Shown here: in pieces, positions 51,151 through 60,360 of the stretch
Numbering within the stretch: position 1 is the first letter of the stretch
Layout of the letters: each line of letters opens with the position of its first letter
Source: Romboutsia ilealis
GTDB taxonomy: Bacteria; Bacillota; Clostridia; Peptostreptococcales; Peptostreptococcaceae
Assembly (NCBI RefSeq): GCF_900015215.1
Contig: NZ_LN555523.1
Coordinates: 1,616,381 to 1,680,380 of the forward strand
Length of the DNA stretch: 64,000 nucleotides
Direction: 5' to 3'
Made by a program: the position numbers and the translations under genes
Notes under the pieces: model-generated
The model's database searches: none
Told to the model about the DNA's origin: nothing
What the model saw: the letters and a program-made list of their open reading frames with translations, nothing else

Positions 51151-52392
51151 TTATGTGATTTGGTTATACTTTTTATTAGGTATAATTATTTTAAACTCTG
51201 TTTTATTATTTTCACACTTTACCGATATCTCAGCTTCTAAATTTAGAGCTATCATCTTAGCAATAGATAATCCAATTCCAGATCCATCTATATCTTTATC
51301 TCTTACATTTTCACTCCTAAAGAATCTATCAAATATATACGGTATATCCTCTTGTTTTATTCCTACTCCACTATCTATTATAGAAATTTCTGTATAAATA
51401 TTGTCTTTTTGATTTAAATTTATAGATATAAAATCTTCTTCTTTAGTATATTTAAAAGCATTATCTATAAATATAAGAAGAAGTTGCCTTAATTTATTCT
51501 CATCTGTAAATATAGTTTCATTTTTTAAATTAAAATTTATATCAAACTTTTTATCTTGTATATCTGCTATATCAATATAGTCCTCACATATATCGTCTAT
51601 AAAGTTTCTTATATTTATTTCCTTTATACTAAGCTTAGTTATAGCCTCTTCCTTAGTCAATGATAATAAATCACTTATCATTTTTTTACTTCTTCTTATC
51701 TCACTCATAGCATCTGCTATAGTCTCAACTTCATCACTTATAGTGCTGTTTGGATGCTTTAACATACGTTCTAATTTAGATGAAATTATTGATATTGGTG
51801 TTCTAAGTTCATGAGAAGCATCTTGTATAAATTTAGCTTGATTATTCCAAGCAGTTTCTATAGGTACTAATGCTTTTTTAGTTAAATATATTGCTAGATA
51901 ATAAGTAATAATAAGAGATATTAATATACCTATGATAAATACAAATATAAGTTGTCTAAGAGAACTTATCTCAGAGTCTATATTTCTAATTATTTGAATT
52001 TGATATTCACCAATTTCTACATTTAATTCTCTAAAAGTATATCCATTTTCACTAAATGTAAATATATCATTTAATTTATTGGTATATCTATTTGGCAATA
52101 CATCGTTAAAATAACCATTTTGAGAAGTATAATACCTTACTCTATCACCTTTATATATATAAATCATATTGCTTGGATATTTTGTAACTGGATAAATTAT
52201 AGATTGCCGAGTAAGCTGTATAGCTATAGATTCTAATTCATTATTTAATTTGTTATCTATACTTTTATATGTAGCACTTTGAAAATATGTATATATAAAT
52301 ATAGAAAATAAAATTAAAAAACCAAGTACTACTAATATATTAATCTTTATAAGATTGGACTTAGTTTTATTAAATACTTTTTTATTTATCAT
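51151..52392 (-). CDS. Sensor histidine kinase (OmpR-system partner)
   Basis: A 413-residue two-helix sensor kinase: TM1 (about 18-36), an extracytoplasmic sensor (about 40-145), TM2 (about 147-169), then the H-box ASHELRTPI (His194). The ATPase has DNAFKYTKEE, DSGVGIKQEDIPYIFDRFF and GSGIGLSIAKMI. The start overlaps the regulator's stop, giving coupled translation. The signal cannot be read from sequence. Confidence 0.92.
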   Translation of the reverse strand: MINKKVFNKTKSNLIKINILVVLGFLILFSIFIYTYFQSATYKSIDNKLNNELESIAIQLTRQSIIYPVTKYPSNMIYIYKGDRVRYYTSQNGYFNDVLPNRYTNKLNDIFTFSENGYTFRELNVEIGEYQIQIIRNIDSEISSLRQLIFVFIIGILISLIITYYLAIYLTKKALVPIETAWNNQAKFIQDASHELRTPISIISSKLERMLKHPNSTISDEVETIADAMSEIRRSKKMISDLLSLTKEEAITKLSIKEINIRNFIDDICEDYIDIADIQDKKFDINFNLKNETIFTDENKLRQLLLIFIDNAFKYTKEEDFISINLNQKDNIYTEISIIDSGVGIKQEDIPYIFDRFFRSENVRDKDIDGSGIGLSIAKMIALNLEAEISVKCENNKTEFKIIIPNKKYNQIT

Positions 52393-53050
52393 CAAATATA
52401 TAGCCTACCTTACGTTTAGTTTTTATATACTTATCATATCCAAATTTACTTAATTTTTTCCTTAGGTTACTAACATAAACTTCTACTATTTCTATAGTAG
52501 AATCTGAATCAATTCCCCATAACCTATCATAAATTTGTTCTTTTAATAGTATACATCTTTTGTTTAATAGAAAATATTCCAATAAATTAAATTGTTTATT
52601 TTGAAGTTCTATTTCACAATCATTTACAAAAACCCTTTTTTCATTTATATCTAAGCGTAAGTCTTTAAACTGTAAAACATTTTTACTTTTTATCTTTCCA
52701 GTAGTTCTAAGTATTGCATATACTCTAGCCACTAACTCTTCCATGTAAAATGGTTTTGTTAAGTAATCATTTGCACCTATTTCAAAAGCTTTTACTTTAT
52801 CATCTAATTCTTCTTTTGCAGTTAATATAAGTACAGGTGTTTCCATATTTTTTCTAATACTTTTTAATATATCTAATCCACTAATTCCTGGAAGCATTAG
52901 ATCTAGTATTATTAAGTCATATATATTTTGGTTAATTTGATATAGTGCATCTTCTCCATCACTACATTTATATGTCTCAAAATGGTTATCAAGTTCATCA
53001 CATATACTATTTAATATTTTTATATTATCTTCTACTACTAATATCTTCAT
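52382..53050 (-). CDS. OmpR/PhoB-type response regulator
   Basis: A 222-residue two-domain regulator. Receiver residues include acidic EDN at about 7-9, Asp50 as phosphorylation site in DLIILDLMLP and Lys in the TKPF segment, then the C-terminal winged-helix with SNLRKKLSKFGY and KRKVGYIF. GGAGGAGACT precedes 53050, which is chosen over an earlier ATG at 53062. It pairs with the kinase gene downstream. Confidence 0.93.
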   Translation of the reverse strand: MKILVVEDNIKILNSICDELDNHFETYKCSDGEDALYQINQNIYDLIILDLMLPGISGLDILKSIRKNMETPVLILTAKEELDDKVKAFEIGANDYLTKPFYMEELVARVYAILRTTGKIKSKNVLQFKDLRLDINEKRVFVNDCEIELQNKQFNLLEYFLLNKRCILLKEQIYDRLWGIDSDSTIEIVEVYVSNLRKKLSKFGYDKYIKTKRKVGYIFDDK

Positions 53051-53114
53051 AGTCTCCTCCATTTTTCGTCCTTTATTTAATATAAATTATACAATATAAT
53101 TATTTATTTTATAT

Positions 53115-53175
53115 AAAAAACTTCTAGAATATAAATTGCTAGTTTTACTTTGCAACCTATATTCTAGAAGTTTTT
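53115..53175 (-). terminator. Terminator after the 53205 small gene
   Basis: AAAACTTCTAGAATATA and TATATTCTAGAAGTTTT form a long stem with a loop of about 23 nt, with U-runs on both sides. It separates the small-protein gene from the two-component operon. Confidence 0.8.
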
Positions 53176-53204
53176 ATTTTTTCTATATTTTGTTGAATAC
53201 TTGA

Positions 53205-53384
53205 TTAGCTTAATTTATAGTCATTAATTATTTTTACAAAGTTTTCTATATTAAAATCCTCATTACCATCTGCATTATCCATAACTTGATGATAATACCA
53301 ATTTGCAAAATTTGGGTTAGCTAAAGTAGCATTCATTTTTTCAAAGTCTAAATCATTTTGTTTTAAATTATTATCTCTATCCAA
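53205..53384 (-). CDS. Small acidic protein of unknown function
   Basis: A 59-residue protein without a membrane segment, rich in Asp/Asn: DRDNNLKQNDLDFEKMNATL and a DNADGNEDFNIENFV region. A TTG start at 53384 is chosen because AAGGTGGTG lies in front. The earlier GTG at 53396 is part of that site. It follows a lipoprotein gene. Function unknown. Confidence 0.6.
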   Translation of the reverse strand: MDRDNNLKQNDLDFEKMNATLANPNFANWYYHQVMDNADGNEDFNIENFVKIINDYKLS

Positions 53385-53466
53385 AGTTATCACCACCTTA
53401 AATTATATTTAGTATTAGTAATATATATATGATTTATTCATATTTTCATTGAATATTAATTTAATA

Positions 53467-54291
53467 CTAACCACTTATACTTGCTTTGTGTAATTTAAGG
53501 TCTATATTTATATTTGCATTTTCTTTTATATCATCATAACTATACCCTAATAGCTCAATACTTTTTGTATTGTCTAATGCCTTTATTTCCATCTTTATAT
53601 CTTCTGATGGTTTTAATATATTATAAGAACTTATACTATCTACCATAATATATTTTCCATCTTTATCTAACTGTCCTATTTTTACCGTTATATTACCTAA
53701 TTGTCTTTTCGATGTATTTTTTATGTCCAATGCATATGTATCTATTTCACTAGAATTTTTAACTTTATATATTTTTGATGTTGTCAAAACTTCATATTCT
53801 TTACTATCTTTTAAATTTATATTGCTTTTATTTATGGTTACCGTATCCTCTTTTAGATTAACTACAACTTCTTTATCTAAAGTGCTATATTCATAAGATA
53901 CGATATTTATTCTTTTAATTTTATTATCATTGAAAAAACTTATCTTTGATGATTCATTTGGATTTAAAGCTAAATCTAAAAATACTTGAGATTTATCTAC
54001 TATATTATCTTTATCATTTATCTCTTCATAAGTTATTAGTATATTGTATATGCTAAAATCTGAAATATTTTTAATAACTTTATATATATTCATTTCATTC
54101 TCTAAACTATCATCACTATTATTCCCTACATCTTTTATTGATAGTGCTTTTGCATTATAGTTATCTATATTTGTACTATAATCTAAATTTTTACCATCAT
54201 AAATATCCTTAGATTTACAAGATGTAAATATTAATATGTTTACAATTAATAATATGAAAAAAAATAATACTTTCTTATGAAATTTATTCAT
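53467..54291 (-). CDS. Lipoprotein of unknown function
   Basis: A 274-residue exported protein with a lipobox: the hydrophobic segment ends IFTSC (Cys25), with Ser and Lys after it. The mature part is rich in Asn/Asp/Lys and shows two similar beta-rich halves, each with Asp-rich turns and an IKRINIVSYEY- or SIELLGYSYDD-type strand. No known domain was recognised. It lies between the HTH-RHH gene and the small acidic gene, all on the minus strand. Confidence 0.72.
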   Translation of the reverse strand: MNKFHKKVLFFFILLIVNILIFTSCKSKDIYDGKNLDYSTNIDNYNAKALSIKDVGNNSDDSLENEMNIYKVIKNISDFSIYNILITYEEINDKDNIVDKSQVFLDLALNPNESSKISFFNDNKIKRINIVSYEYSTLDKEVVVNLKEDTVTINKSNINLKDSKEYEVLTTSKIYKVKNSSEIDTYALDIKNTSKRQLGNITVKIGQLDKDGKYIMVDSISSYNILKPSEDIKMEIKALDNTKSIELLGYSYDDIKENANINIDLKLHKASISG

Positions 54292-54319
54292 ACTGTAAAC
54301 ACCTCTATTCTTACTATGT

Positions 54320-54973
54320 TTATAATAAATTTTTATATTCTTTCATAAAATCTTTTAAAGCTTGGGTAATTATTTCTTGTTTACTAAACTTCGAATTACT
54401 GCATAATCTTTCAAAATCTTCCCAAGTCTTTTTATCTACTTTTATGCTCGTACTTTTTAATGAATCTAAATTAGTATCTTCTATTTTTATATCTTTTTTA
54501 TTTGTATTAGATTTACTTTTCATAGATTTTAGATCTTTGACCTCCATGTACCAGTCATATACTTCACATAATTTATCTAAATCTTCTTGAGTTATATTTA
54601 TCTTTCTATCTTTTTTAGGAGTTGCCCTTTTAATTTTTTTAATTTCCACCGCATTATCTTTTTTACTATCTACTTTTTTCTTTGTATTTTTTTCTTTTTT
54701 TATTTTAACTTCTTTATTATAATCACTTTTATTTTCTTTAATTTTAGTAGATTTATTTTTGCTAGGATTTTCATTTTGTTCAAATTCCATTTGTTTAAAC
54801 TTACTAGATTCATCTTTAAGCTTATACTTACCATTATTCATTTTATATCCGTTTTTATTCAAAAATGCCCTAAGAGTTGTTTTTGCTATTCCTAATTCTA
54901 AAGCTATATCTTCAAACTTCAAATCTTTATCTTGAAGTTCTATAAATTTTTTTATTCTTTCTTTATCTTTCAT
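54320..54973 (-). CDS. DNA-binding protein with HTH and C-terminal ribbon-helix-helix
   Basis: A 217-residue protein. The N-terminus resembles an HTH (KDLKFEDIALELGIAKTTLR, about 16-35), followed by a long Lys/Glu/Asn linker (about 45-150). The C-terminal segment TSIKVDKKTWEDFERLCSNS with SKQEIITQALKDFMKEY (about 174-213) has the ribbon-helix-helix pattern of CopG/Arc-type regulators. The linked DNA-binding domains suggest a plasmid/phage-type regulator or nucleoid protein. Target unknown. It lies beside a lipoprotein gene. Confidence 0.7.
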   Translation of the reverse strand: MKDKERIKKFIELQDKDLKFEDIALELGIAKTTLRAFLNKNGYKMNNGKYKLKDESSKFKQMEFEQNENPSKNKSTKIKENKSDYNKEVKIKKEKNTKKKVDSKKDNAVEIKKIKRATPKKDRKINITQEDLDKLCEVYDWYMEVKDLKSMKSKSNTNKKDIKIEDTNLDSLKSTSIKVDKKTWEDFERLCSNSKFSKQEIITQALKDFMKEYKNLL

Positions 54974-55219
54974 GCATTCCTCCGTTGTCTAAAATCATAG
55001 TTAATACTTATTGTAACACATTATATATATATGTTCTAATAATAATTCTACATTATAAAATACTTAATGAAATATTTTTATCAATTTTTCTATATTTATT
55101 CATTTATTTCTATCATTTTACATTAAATTTATCCTTTATTTACGTCATTCAAATTATTTATAAATTTTTAACAATTAATTGTTTTTTGTGTTTACAATAA
55201 TTAATATTTATTTTATAAT
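54974..55219. other. Gene-free A/T-rich stretch before the PTS gene
   Basis: About 250 bp with no plausible ORF. It should carry the divergent promoters of the HTH-RHH and PTS genes. The right end leads into direct repeats and a cre-like site. Confidence 0.35.
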
Positions 55220-55244
55220 TATAATTAATCAGATATAATTAATC
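55220..55244 (+). promoter_or_regulatory. 11-bp direct repeat pair before PTS EIIC
   Basis: TATAATTAATC occurs at 55220-55230 and 55234-55244, 14 bp apart start to start. It may be a regulator site or part of the promoter. It lies next to the cre-like box. Confidence 0.45.
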
Positions 55245-55251
55245 TTCACTA

Positions 55252-55265
55252 GGAAAACGCTAACA
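55252..55265 (+). promoter_or_regulatory. CcpA cre-like box upstream of PTS EIIC
   Basis: GGAAAACGCTAACA fits the cre consensus TGWAARCGYTWNCW at 13 of 14 positions (first base differs). It lies 45 bp before the PTS EIIC start, where CcpA would repress in glucose. Assignment by consensus only. Confidence 0.55.
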
Positions 55266-55309
55266 AAGGGTTTTAATTAAAAAATATTTTAAATGGGGGA
55301 AATTTTAAA

Positions 55310-56353
55310 ATGAGTCAAATCTTAATAGGTACAGCTTTATTATTAGTTGTATTGGCACTATTCACATTATTTAGCTACAAAGCGCCTCAAGGTATGAAGG
55401 CTATGGGTGCATTAGCAAATGCTGCTTGTGCAAGTTTCTTAGTAGAAGCATTCCACTTTTCATTATTTGGTGAACAAATGGGTATAAAATTCTTAGAAGG
55501 TGTGGGTTCGGCAAACGGTAATTTAGGGGGTGTTGCTGCAGGTATATTAGTACCTTTAGCACTGGGTGTATCTCCAGTATACGCAGTTTTAGTTGGTTTA
55601 ACAGTTTCAGGATTTGGTATCTTGCCAGGATTTATAGCTGGTTATTTAGTATCATTTGTTATAAAGTTCTTAGAGGAAAAAGTTCCTGCTGGACTTGACT
55701 TAATTGCAATAATATTAGTAGCTGCTCCTTTAGCTAGATTTATAGCTATGGCAATGGACCCAGTTGTTAAAAATACTTTACTTCAAATAGGGCAAGTTCT
55801 AATACAAGCATCTGATTCTTCTCCAATAGTTATGGGTCTTATACTTGGTGGTTTAATAACAGTTGTTGCAACTGCTCCACTTAGTTCTATGGCTTTAACT
55901 TCTATAATAGGTTTAACAGGTATACCTATGGGTATAGGTGCATTAGCTGTATTTGGATCTTCTTTCATGAACTATGTATTTTTCTCTAAAATGAAGTTCG
56001 GTTCTAAGAAAGATACTATAGCTGTAGCTATAGAACCATTAACTCAATCAGATATAATATCTGCTAACCCAATACCAGTATATGCTACTAACTTCATAGG
56101 TGGAGCAATGTCTGGTATAATAGTTGCTTTAATGGGTATTCAAGTTGGTACTCCAGGTTTAGCAACTCCAATAGCTGGATTTTTCGTATCTGTTGCTCAA
56201 AATGGAACAAATGCTTTAATAGCTGCTGTTGGATGTATGTTAGTAAGTGTTTTAGCTGGCTTCATAGGTCATGCTATCTTCAAAAATACTAAAATAAAGA
56301 CTGCTGATGAAATACGTGGTACTCAAGTATTTGATTCTAATACAGCAGCTTAA
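55310..56353 (+). CDS. PTS sugar transporter subunit IIC (EIIC_2 type)
   Basis: A 347-residue polytopic membrane protein of the PTS_EIIC_2 family: FTLFSYKAPQGMKAMGALAN, GNLGGVAAGILVPLALGVSP and the late VAQNGTNALIAAVG. No IIA or IIB gene is next to it, so it may work with domains elsewhere or be a lone family member. ATG follows GGGGGAAAT. A cre-like box and direct repeats lie upstream. The sugar is unknown. Confidence 0.85.
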   Translation: MSQILIGTALLLVVLALFTLFSYKAPQGMKAMGALANAACASFLVEAFHFSLFGEQMGIKFLEGVGSANGNLGGVAAGILVPLALGVSPVYAVLVGLTVSGFGILPGFIAGYLVSFVIKFLEEKVPAGLDLIAIILVAAPLARFIAMAMDPVVKNTLLQIGQVLIQASDSSPIVMGLILGGLITVVATAPLSSMALTSIIGLTGIPMGIGALAVFGSSFMNYVFFSKMKFGSKKDTIAVAIEPLTQSDIISANPIPVYATNFIGGAMSGIIVALMGIQVGTPGLATPIAGFFVSVAQNGTNALIAAVGCMLVSVLAGFIGHAIFKNTKIKTADEIRGTQVFDSNTAA

Positions 56354-56365
56354 TAATTATTAAAT

Positions 56366-56399
56366 AAAAAAGACAGGATAAGATTCCTGTTTTTTTTAT
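56366..56399. terminator. Terminator after PTS EIIC
   Basis: ACAGGA and TCCTGT arms with A-run/T-run extension and eight Us on the plus strand. It also faces the end of the channel-like gene. Confidence 0.8.
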
Positions 56400-57589
56400 C
56401 TAATTGCTTTTCTAACTAAAGTTCCTAGTCCAACACCCATAAGAACAACGCCTGTTAACATCTCAAAATTCGCTACCACATATCCAAGTTCCGTAGGTTT
56501 ACCATTATTAACTCCTACACCAGCAAACATCCCCACACTTAAATTAATAGCTTCATTAAAATCCTTCATAAATTTACTAATATTCCATGTTCCTATATTA
56601 TTGAAGTTATATATAATGGTAGTTCCACTTTCCATCTCTATACCTGTTAGTAAATATAAAAAAGCAAATATAAGCATTATAGCAAAAGCTGAAAATATAC
56701 AATAAAACGGTCTTTCTCCATATCCACAAGTAAACCAATATATATATGAACCTATTTTTGGTAATAGTGATAATGATTTTCTTTCAATACATTTCGCTAA
56801 ATAATAGTATTCACCAAAATTATTAGTTAAATTATTATCATTGTATTTATCTGCAATATTTTCATATACTGTATATATACCTTCGTATTCTTGCTTATCT
56901 TTTACTCGTGGTTCAATTTTATCAAAGAATGTCTTTTCATCAAATTTACTTAAAAATTTATCTTCAAATTCAAAATTTATCATATAGGTATTAAAAGTTT
57001 TAAATCCCCTGAAATCAGAATCTACAACTCCAATTTTATCTAATTCACAATTTATCATTATACAATTAGAAGCATTAGTTAACTCTATATTAGTGTTTTG
57101 AAATTTAGTATTTTCAAATATAGCATAAGATATATCACTATTTAAAAATCTAGCATATATATTACAATTGTAAAAACTACAACCTAGATTATCTTTTCTA
57201 TTCAAAGATGGTAGCTTTTCACTGTCTTCTTTGATAAATATACAATTTTCAAAACTTACTCCACCTTCATCAAATTTACAACCATCAAATACACATCCTA
57301 TAAATCTGCAATCTTTAAACTTTACATTTTTAAATGTACAATCGATAAACTTAGTACAAATAAAATCTTCATTTATTATTTCCTGAAAATCTTCTTCTTC
57401 TAAAACCCCTTTTCTTCCTATACTCTCATCAACTATTTTTTTGAAACTATATTTTAAATTAGGATAAAATCCAGTTAAACTATCTTGATGCTTTAGTATA
57501 GATTGATATAAAGTTTTGTTATTCTTTTTTCTTTCATCCAGTTGAATTTTACCTTTAACTTTCTCTTCTTTAAAATTAACGTAAGCCAT
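56396..57589 (-). CDS. Pentapeptide-repeat protein with channel-like C-terminus lacking the potassium filter
   Basis: A 397-residue relative of the fusion at 36042. N-terminal part variable; pentapeptide repeats rich in Cys/Phe/Asp (about 75-205: FIDCTFKNVKFKDCRF, VFDGCKF, FQNTNIEL, SDFRGF). Then GYGERPF at 289-295, which is shared with the sister protein, and TM1 (about 296-316). The loop where TVGYGD would be expected reads AGVGVN (356-361), followed by TM2 (about 370-392). The filter is lost, so potassium selectivity is unlikely. It could be a regulatory subunit, a different channel or a scaffold. Confidence 0.8.
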   Translation of the reverse strand: MAYVNFKEEKVKGKIQLDERKKNNKTLYQSILKHQDSLTGFYPNLKYSFKKIVDESIGRKGVLEEEDFQEIINEDFICTKFIDCTFKNVKFKDCRFIGCVFDGCKFDEGGVSFENCIFIKEDSEKLPSLNRKDNLGCSFYNCNIYARFLNSDISYAIFENTKFQNTNIELTNASNCIMINCELDKIGVVDSDFRGFKTFNTYMINFEFEDKFLSKFDEKTFFDKIEPRVKDKQEYEGIYTVYENIADKYNDNNLTNNFGEYYYLAKCIERKSLSLLPKIGSYIYWFTCGYGERPFYCIFSAFAIMLIFAFLYLLTGIEMESGTTIIYNFNNIGTWNISKFMKDFNEAINLSVGMFAGVGVNNGKPTELGYVVANFEMLTGVVLMGVGLGTLVRKAIR

Positions 57590-57881
57590 ACTTTCCTCCT
57601 TTTCTATTTATAAGTTTTATGTATAAATTTTTAAAGTACTAATATTTTCTATCTTATTGTTTGTCATATTTAATTTAATATGCTAGTTTATATCAATTTC
57701 CATGATATTATACATTCAGATTAACATAGCTCATACATATTCATTATTTTCTATTTATAAATATTTTATAACTATAAACTTTTAATTAATTCTGCCTTTT
57801 AAGTATATTGATAACTATATTATTCTCTGCTACTATTTACATAATGATGTAAATTTACATACATTTTAGGGGAGAGATTTT

Positions 57882-58868
57882 ATGTTACTAATTTATAATG
57901 AAAAAACTAATCCGTATTTTAATTTAGCTATGGAAGAATATCTTCTTAAAAACTTCGATGAAGATATGTTTATACTTTGGAGAAACGAACGCTCTGTAAT
58001 AGTTGGTAAAAATCAAAATACATTATCTGAAATTAATTTAGACTATATCAAAGAAAATTCCATACCTGTTGTTAGAAGACAATCAGGAGGAGGAGCTGTA
58101 TTTCACGACTTAGGTAATATAAACTTTACATTTATATCAAATAACAATGATAACTTCAATAATTTCAAAAGATTTACCAATCCAATAATAGAAATTTTAA
58201 AAACATTAGATATAAATGCTGAATTTTCAGGAAGAAATGATTTATTAATAGATGGATGTAAATTTTCAGGCAATGCTCAATATAATTACAAAAACAAAGT
58301 AATGCATCATGGTACACTGTTATTTGCATCTCAGATATCTGATCTTTCAAATGCTTTAAAAGTTAAACCTATGAAGTTCAAAGATAAAAGCGTTAAATCT
58401 GTAAAAGCCCGTGTAACTAATATAAGCGAACATTTAAAAGTTCCTATGGATATATTAGAGTTTAAAGATTTAATAATAGATTACTTATATAAAACAAATA
58501 CTGATACTAAATATTATACTCTAAGTGAGTTAGATATAATCAATATAAATAAATTAGTTGAAGAAAAATATAATACTTGGGATTGGAACTTTGGACATTC
58601 CCCAAAATACGCTCTTTATAATGAATTAAAATATCCTGGAGGAAATGTAGAATTTAACTTAAATGTTGAAAAAGGAATTATAAAAGATATAAAATTCTTT
58701 GGAGATTTCTTTGGGAAATGTGATATTTCTCAAATTGAGAACCTATTATTAAATACAAAACATGAAGAAGAGAATTTAAAAACAATACTTAATTCTATAA
58801 ATATAAATGATTATTTCTTAGGAGCTGATACTGATATTTTAATATCTGGAATAATGGGTGTTAAGTAG
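57882..58868 (+). CDS. lplA: Lipoate-protein ligase A
   Basis: A 328-residue ligase that activates free lipoate with ATP and attaches it to E2/H proteins. Conserved regions: FNLAMEEYLL, RRQSGGGAVFHDLGNINFTF, GRNDLLIDGCKFSGNAQY (with the lipoyl-AMP Lys) and HHGTLLF. The C-terminal small domain is present. GGGGAGAG precedes the ATG. It stands alone. Confidence 0.95.
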   Translation: MLLIYNEKTNPYFNLAMEEYLLKNFDEDMFILWRNERSVIVGKNQNTLSEINLDYIKENSIPVVRRQSGGGAVFHDLGNINFTFISNNNDNFNNFKRFTNPIIEILKTLDINAEFSGRNDLLIDGCKFSGNAQYNYKNKVMHHGTLLFASQISDLSNALKVKPMKFKDKSVKSVKARVTNISEHLKVPMDILEFKDLIIDYLYKTNTDTKYYTLSELDIININKLVEEKYNTWDWNFGHSPKYALYNELKYPGGNVEFNLNVEKGIIKDIKFFGDFFGKCDISQIENLLLNTKHEEENLKTILNSININDYFLGADTDILISGIMGVK

Positions 58869-58871
58869 TAA

Positions 58872-58898
58872 TTAGAGTAGATTATTCTACTCCTTTTT
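58872..58898 (+). terminator. Terminator after lplA
   Basis: GAGTAGA and TCTACTC pair around a 4-nt loop, followed by CTTTTT. Confidence 0.7.
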
Positions 58899-59035
58899 GC
58901 ATATAACAAAATAATCTAAATTTAAACATAATTACTAAAGTATAATAAACATTATATAAATATATCTACTAAAAAATTAACTTTGTATAAATTTTTATCT
59001 TATTTTTAAGCATAATACTATATAGAGGTGGTTTT

Positions 59036-59731
59036 ATGAAGAAAAAATTATTATCAGTAACATTGCTCTTTTTATTTATAATTTTAGCTCCTTCAGATTC
59101 GTTTGGTTTATCATCAAAATTTAAACCATTTGAATATAATGAACTAAATTATTCTTATGATGCATTAGAACCATATATGGATAAAGAAACTATAATATTA
59201 CATTATAATAAACATTATAAAAATTATGTTGATAAATTAAATGATACTATAAAACAGTATCCTAGTCTTTACTCTTGTAGCTTAATAGATTTATTAACTA
59301 ACTTAGATTCTCTTCCTGATAGTGCATCGCAAATTATAAAAAACAACGGCGGCGGCGTTTACAATCATGAATTCTTCTTTAGTATAATGACTAATAAAAA
59401 AACATCTCCTTCCGGAGAACTAAAAAAAGCTATAGCTAGAGATTTTGGATCTTTTGATGAGTTAAAAAAAGAATTTAAGAAAGCTTCATTAGATATTTTT
59501 GGTTCGGGATGGGTATGGCTTGTATCTGATAATAACGGAAACTTATCTATAATAAAAACATCAAATCAGGATACACCTATAACACTAAATTTAACTCCAA
59601 TTATAGGAATAGATTTATGGGAACATGCTTATTATCTTAGATATCAAAATAATAGATCACATTATATAGATAGCTGGTTTAATGTAGTCAATTGGGATAG
59701 GGCACTTTCTAATTATAATAATTCTAAATAG
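59036..59731 (+). CDS. sodA: Exported Fe/Mn superoxide dismutase
   Basis: A 231-residue SOD with a signal peptide (about 1-24) that normal cytosolic SODs lack. All four metal ligands are present: His56 in LHYNKHY, His111 in YNHEFFF, Asp193 and His197 in GIDLWEHAYY. NNGGG at 103-107 and a later NQDTP are typical. It converts superoxide outside the membrane. In Clostridioides difficile a similar SOD is linked with the spore surface, so a spore role is possible here. An AGAGGTGG site precedes the ATG. Confidence 0.93.
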   Translation: MKKKLLSVTLLFLFIILAPSDSFGLSSKFKPFEYNELNYSYDALEPYMDKETIILHYNKHYKNYVDKLNDTIKQYPSLYSCSLIDLLTNLDSLPDSASQIIKNNGGGVYNHEFFFSIMTNKKTSPSGELKKAIARDFGSFDELKKEFKKASLDIFGSGWVWLVSDNNGNLSIIKTSNQDTPITLNLTPIIGIDLWEHAYYLRYQNNRSHYIDSWFNVVNWDRALSNYNNSK

Positions 59732-59806
59732 TTATAGTTTGTAAAATTTTTATATTTACTATATAATGTAATAAATCATCATGTACTTAGCACCATAGGA
59801 GGATTA

Positions 59807-60343
59807 ATGGTAAAGGAAACTCACACAAAGGGTGGATACTTGTTTGCACTACTAGCTTTGCCCTTTATTGACAATGAATATTTATCTAGTTATGAACTTA
59901 TTTATAGGTTTATTCTATTAATTATTTATATGTATTTTTCATATATAGGTTCAGTAATTCCAGACATAGACATGCGTAATTCTTATGCAAGTAAGACCTT
60001 CCCGAAGGTATATAAATTATTCGGTTCTAGATTTCGTCATAGAAGTTTTACTCATAGCCTACTATTTCTATATTTACTATGTTATTTATCAAATATAATA
60101 TTAAAGTATACAGATAATAATATAGTCTTTATATCTTCATTTAGTGGCCTTATAATCGGATGTTTTTCTCATATGATGTTAGACTTATTTACAAAAGAAG
60201 GTATAGAATTACTTTACCCTATAGATATTAACTTTTCTTTAATGCCTATAAAAACTAACTCTAAAACAGAAAAGCTAATATGCAAAATATTAAATTTCAT
60301 AGTTATATTCTTGATAGGATATAGGTTTTATATATTAATGTAG
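59807..60343 (+). CDS. YdjM/DUF457-type membrane-bound metal-dependent hydrolase
   Basis: A 178-residue membrane protein with about four hydrophobic segments. The family motifs are seen: THTKGGYLFALL near the start, GSVIPDIDM, HRSFTHSLLFL and HMMLDLFTKEG-IELLYP. The conserved His/Asp residues form the proposed metal site. E. coli YdjM belongs to the LexA-regulated set. Function in clostridia is unknown. GGAGG precedes the ATG. Confidence 0.88.
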   Translation: MVKETHTKGGYLFALLALPFIDNEYLSSYELIYRFILLIIYMYFSYIGSVIPDIDMRNSYASKTFPKVYKLFGSRFRHRSFTHSLLFLYLLCYLSNIILKYTDNNIVFISSFSGLIIGCFSHMMLDLFTKEGIELLYPIDINFSLMPIKTNSKTEKLICKILNFIVIFLIGYRFYILM

Positions 60344-60352
60344 GCCTATATC
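60318..60352. terminator. Terminator-like hairpin between the YdjM and DedA genes
   Basis: GGATATAGG (60318-60326) pairs with CCTATATCC (60344-60352) across the 3' end of the YdjM-like gene. The flanking T-run is short. It probably serves both convergent genes. Confidence 0.5.
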
Positions 60353-60360
60353 CTTTATAT

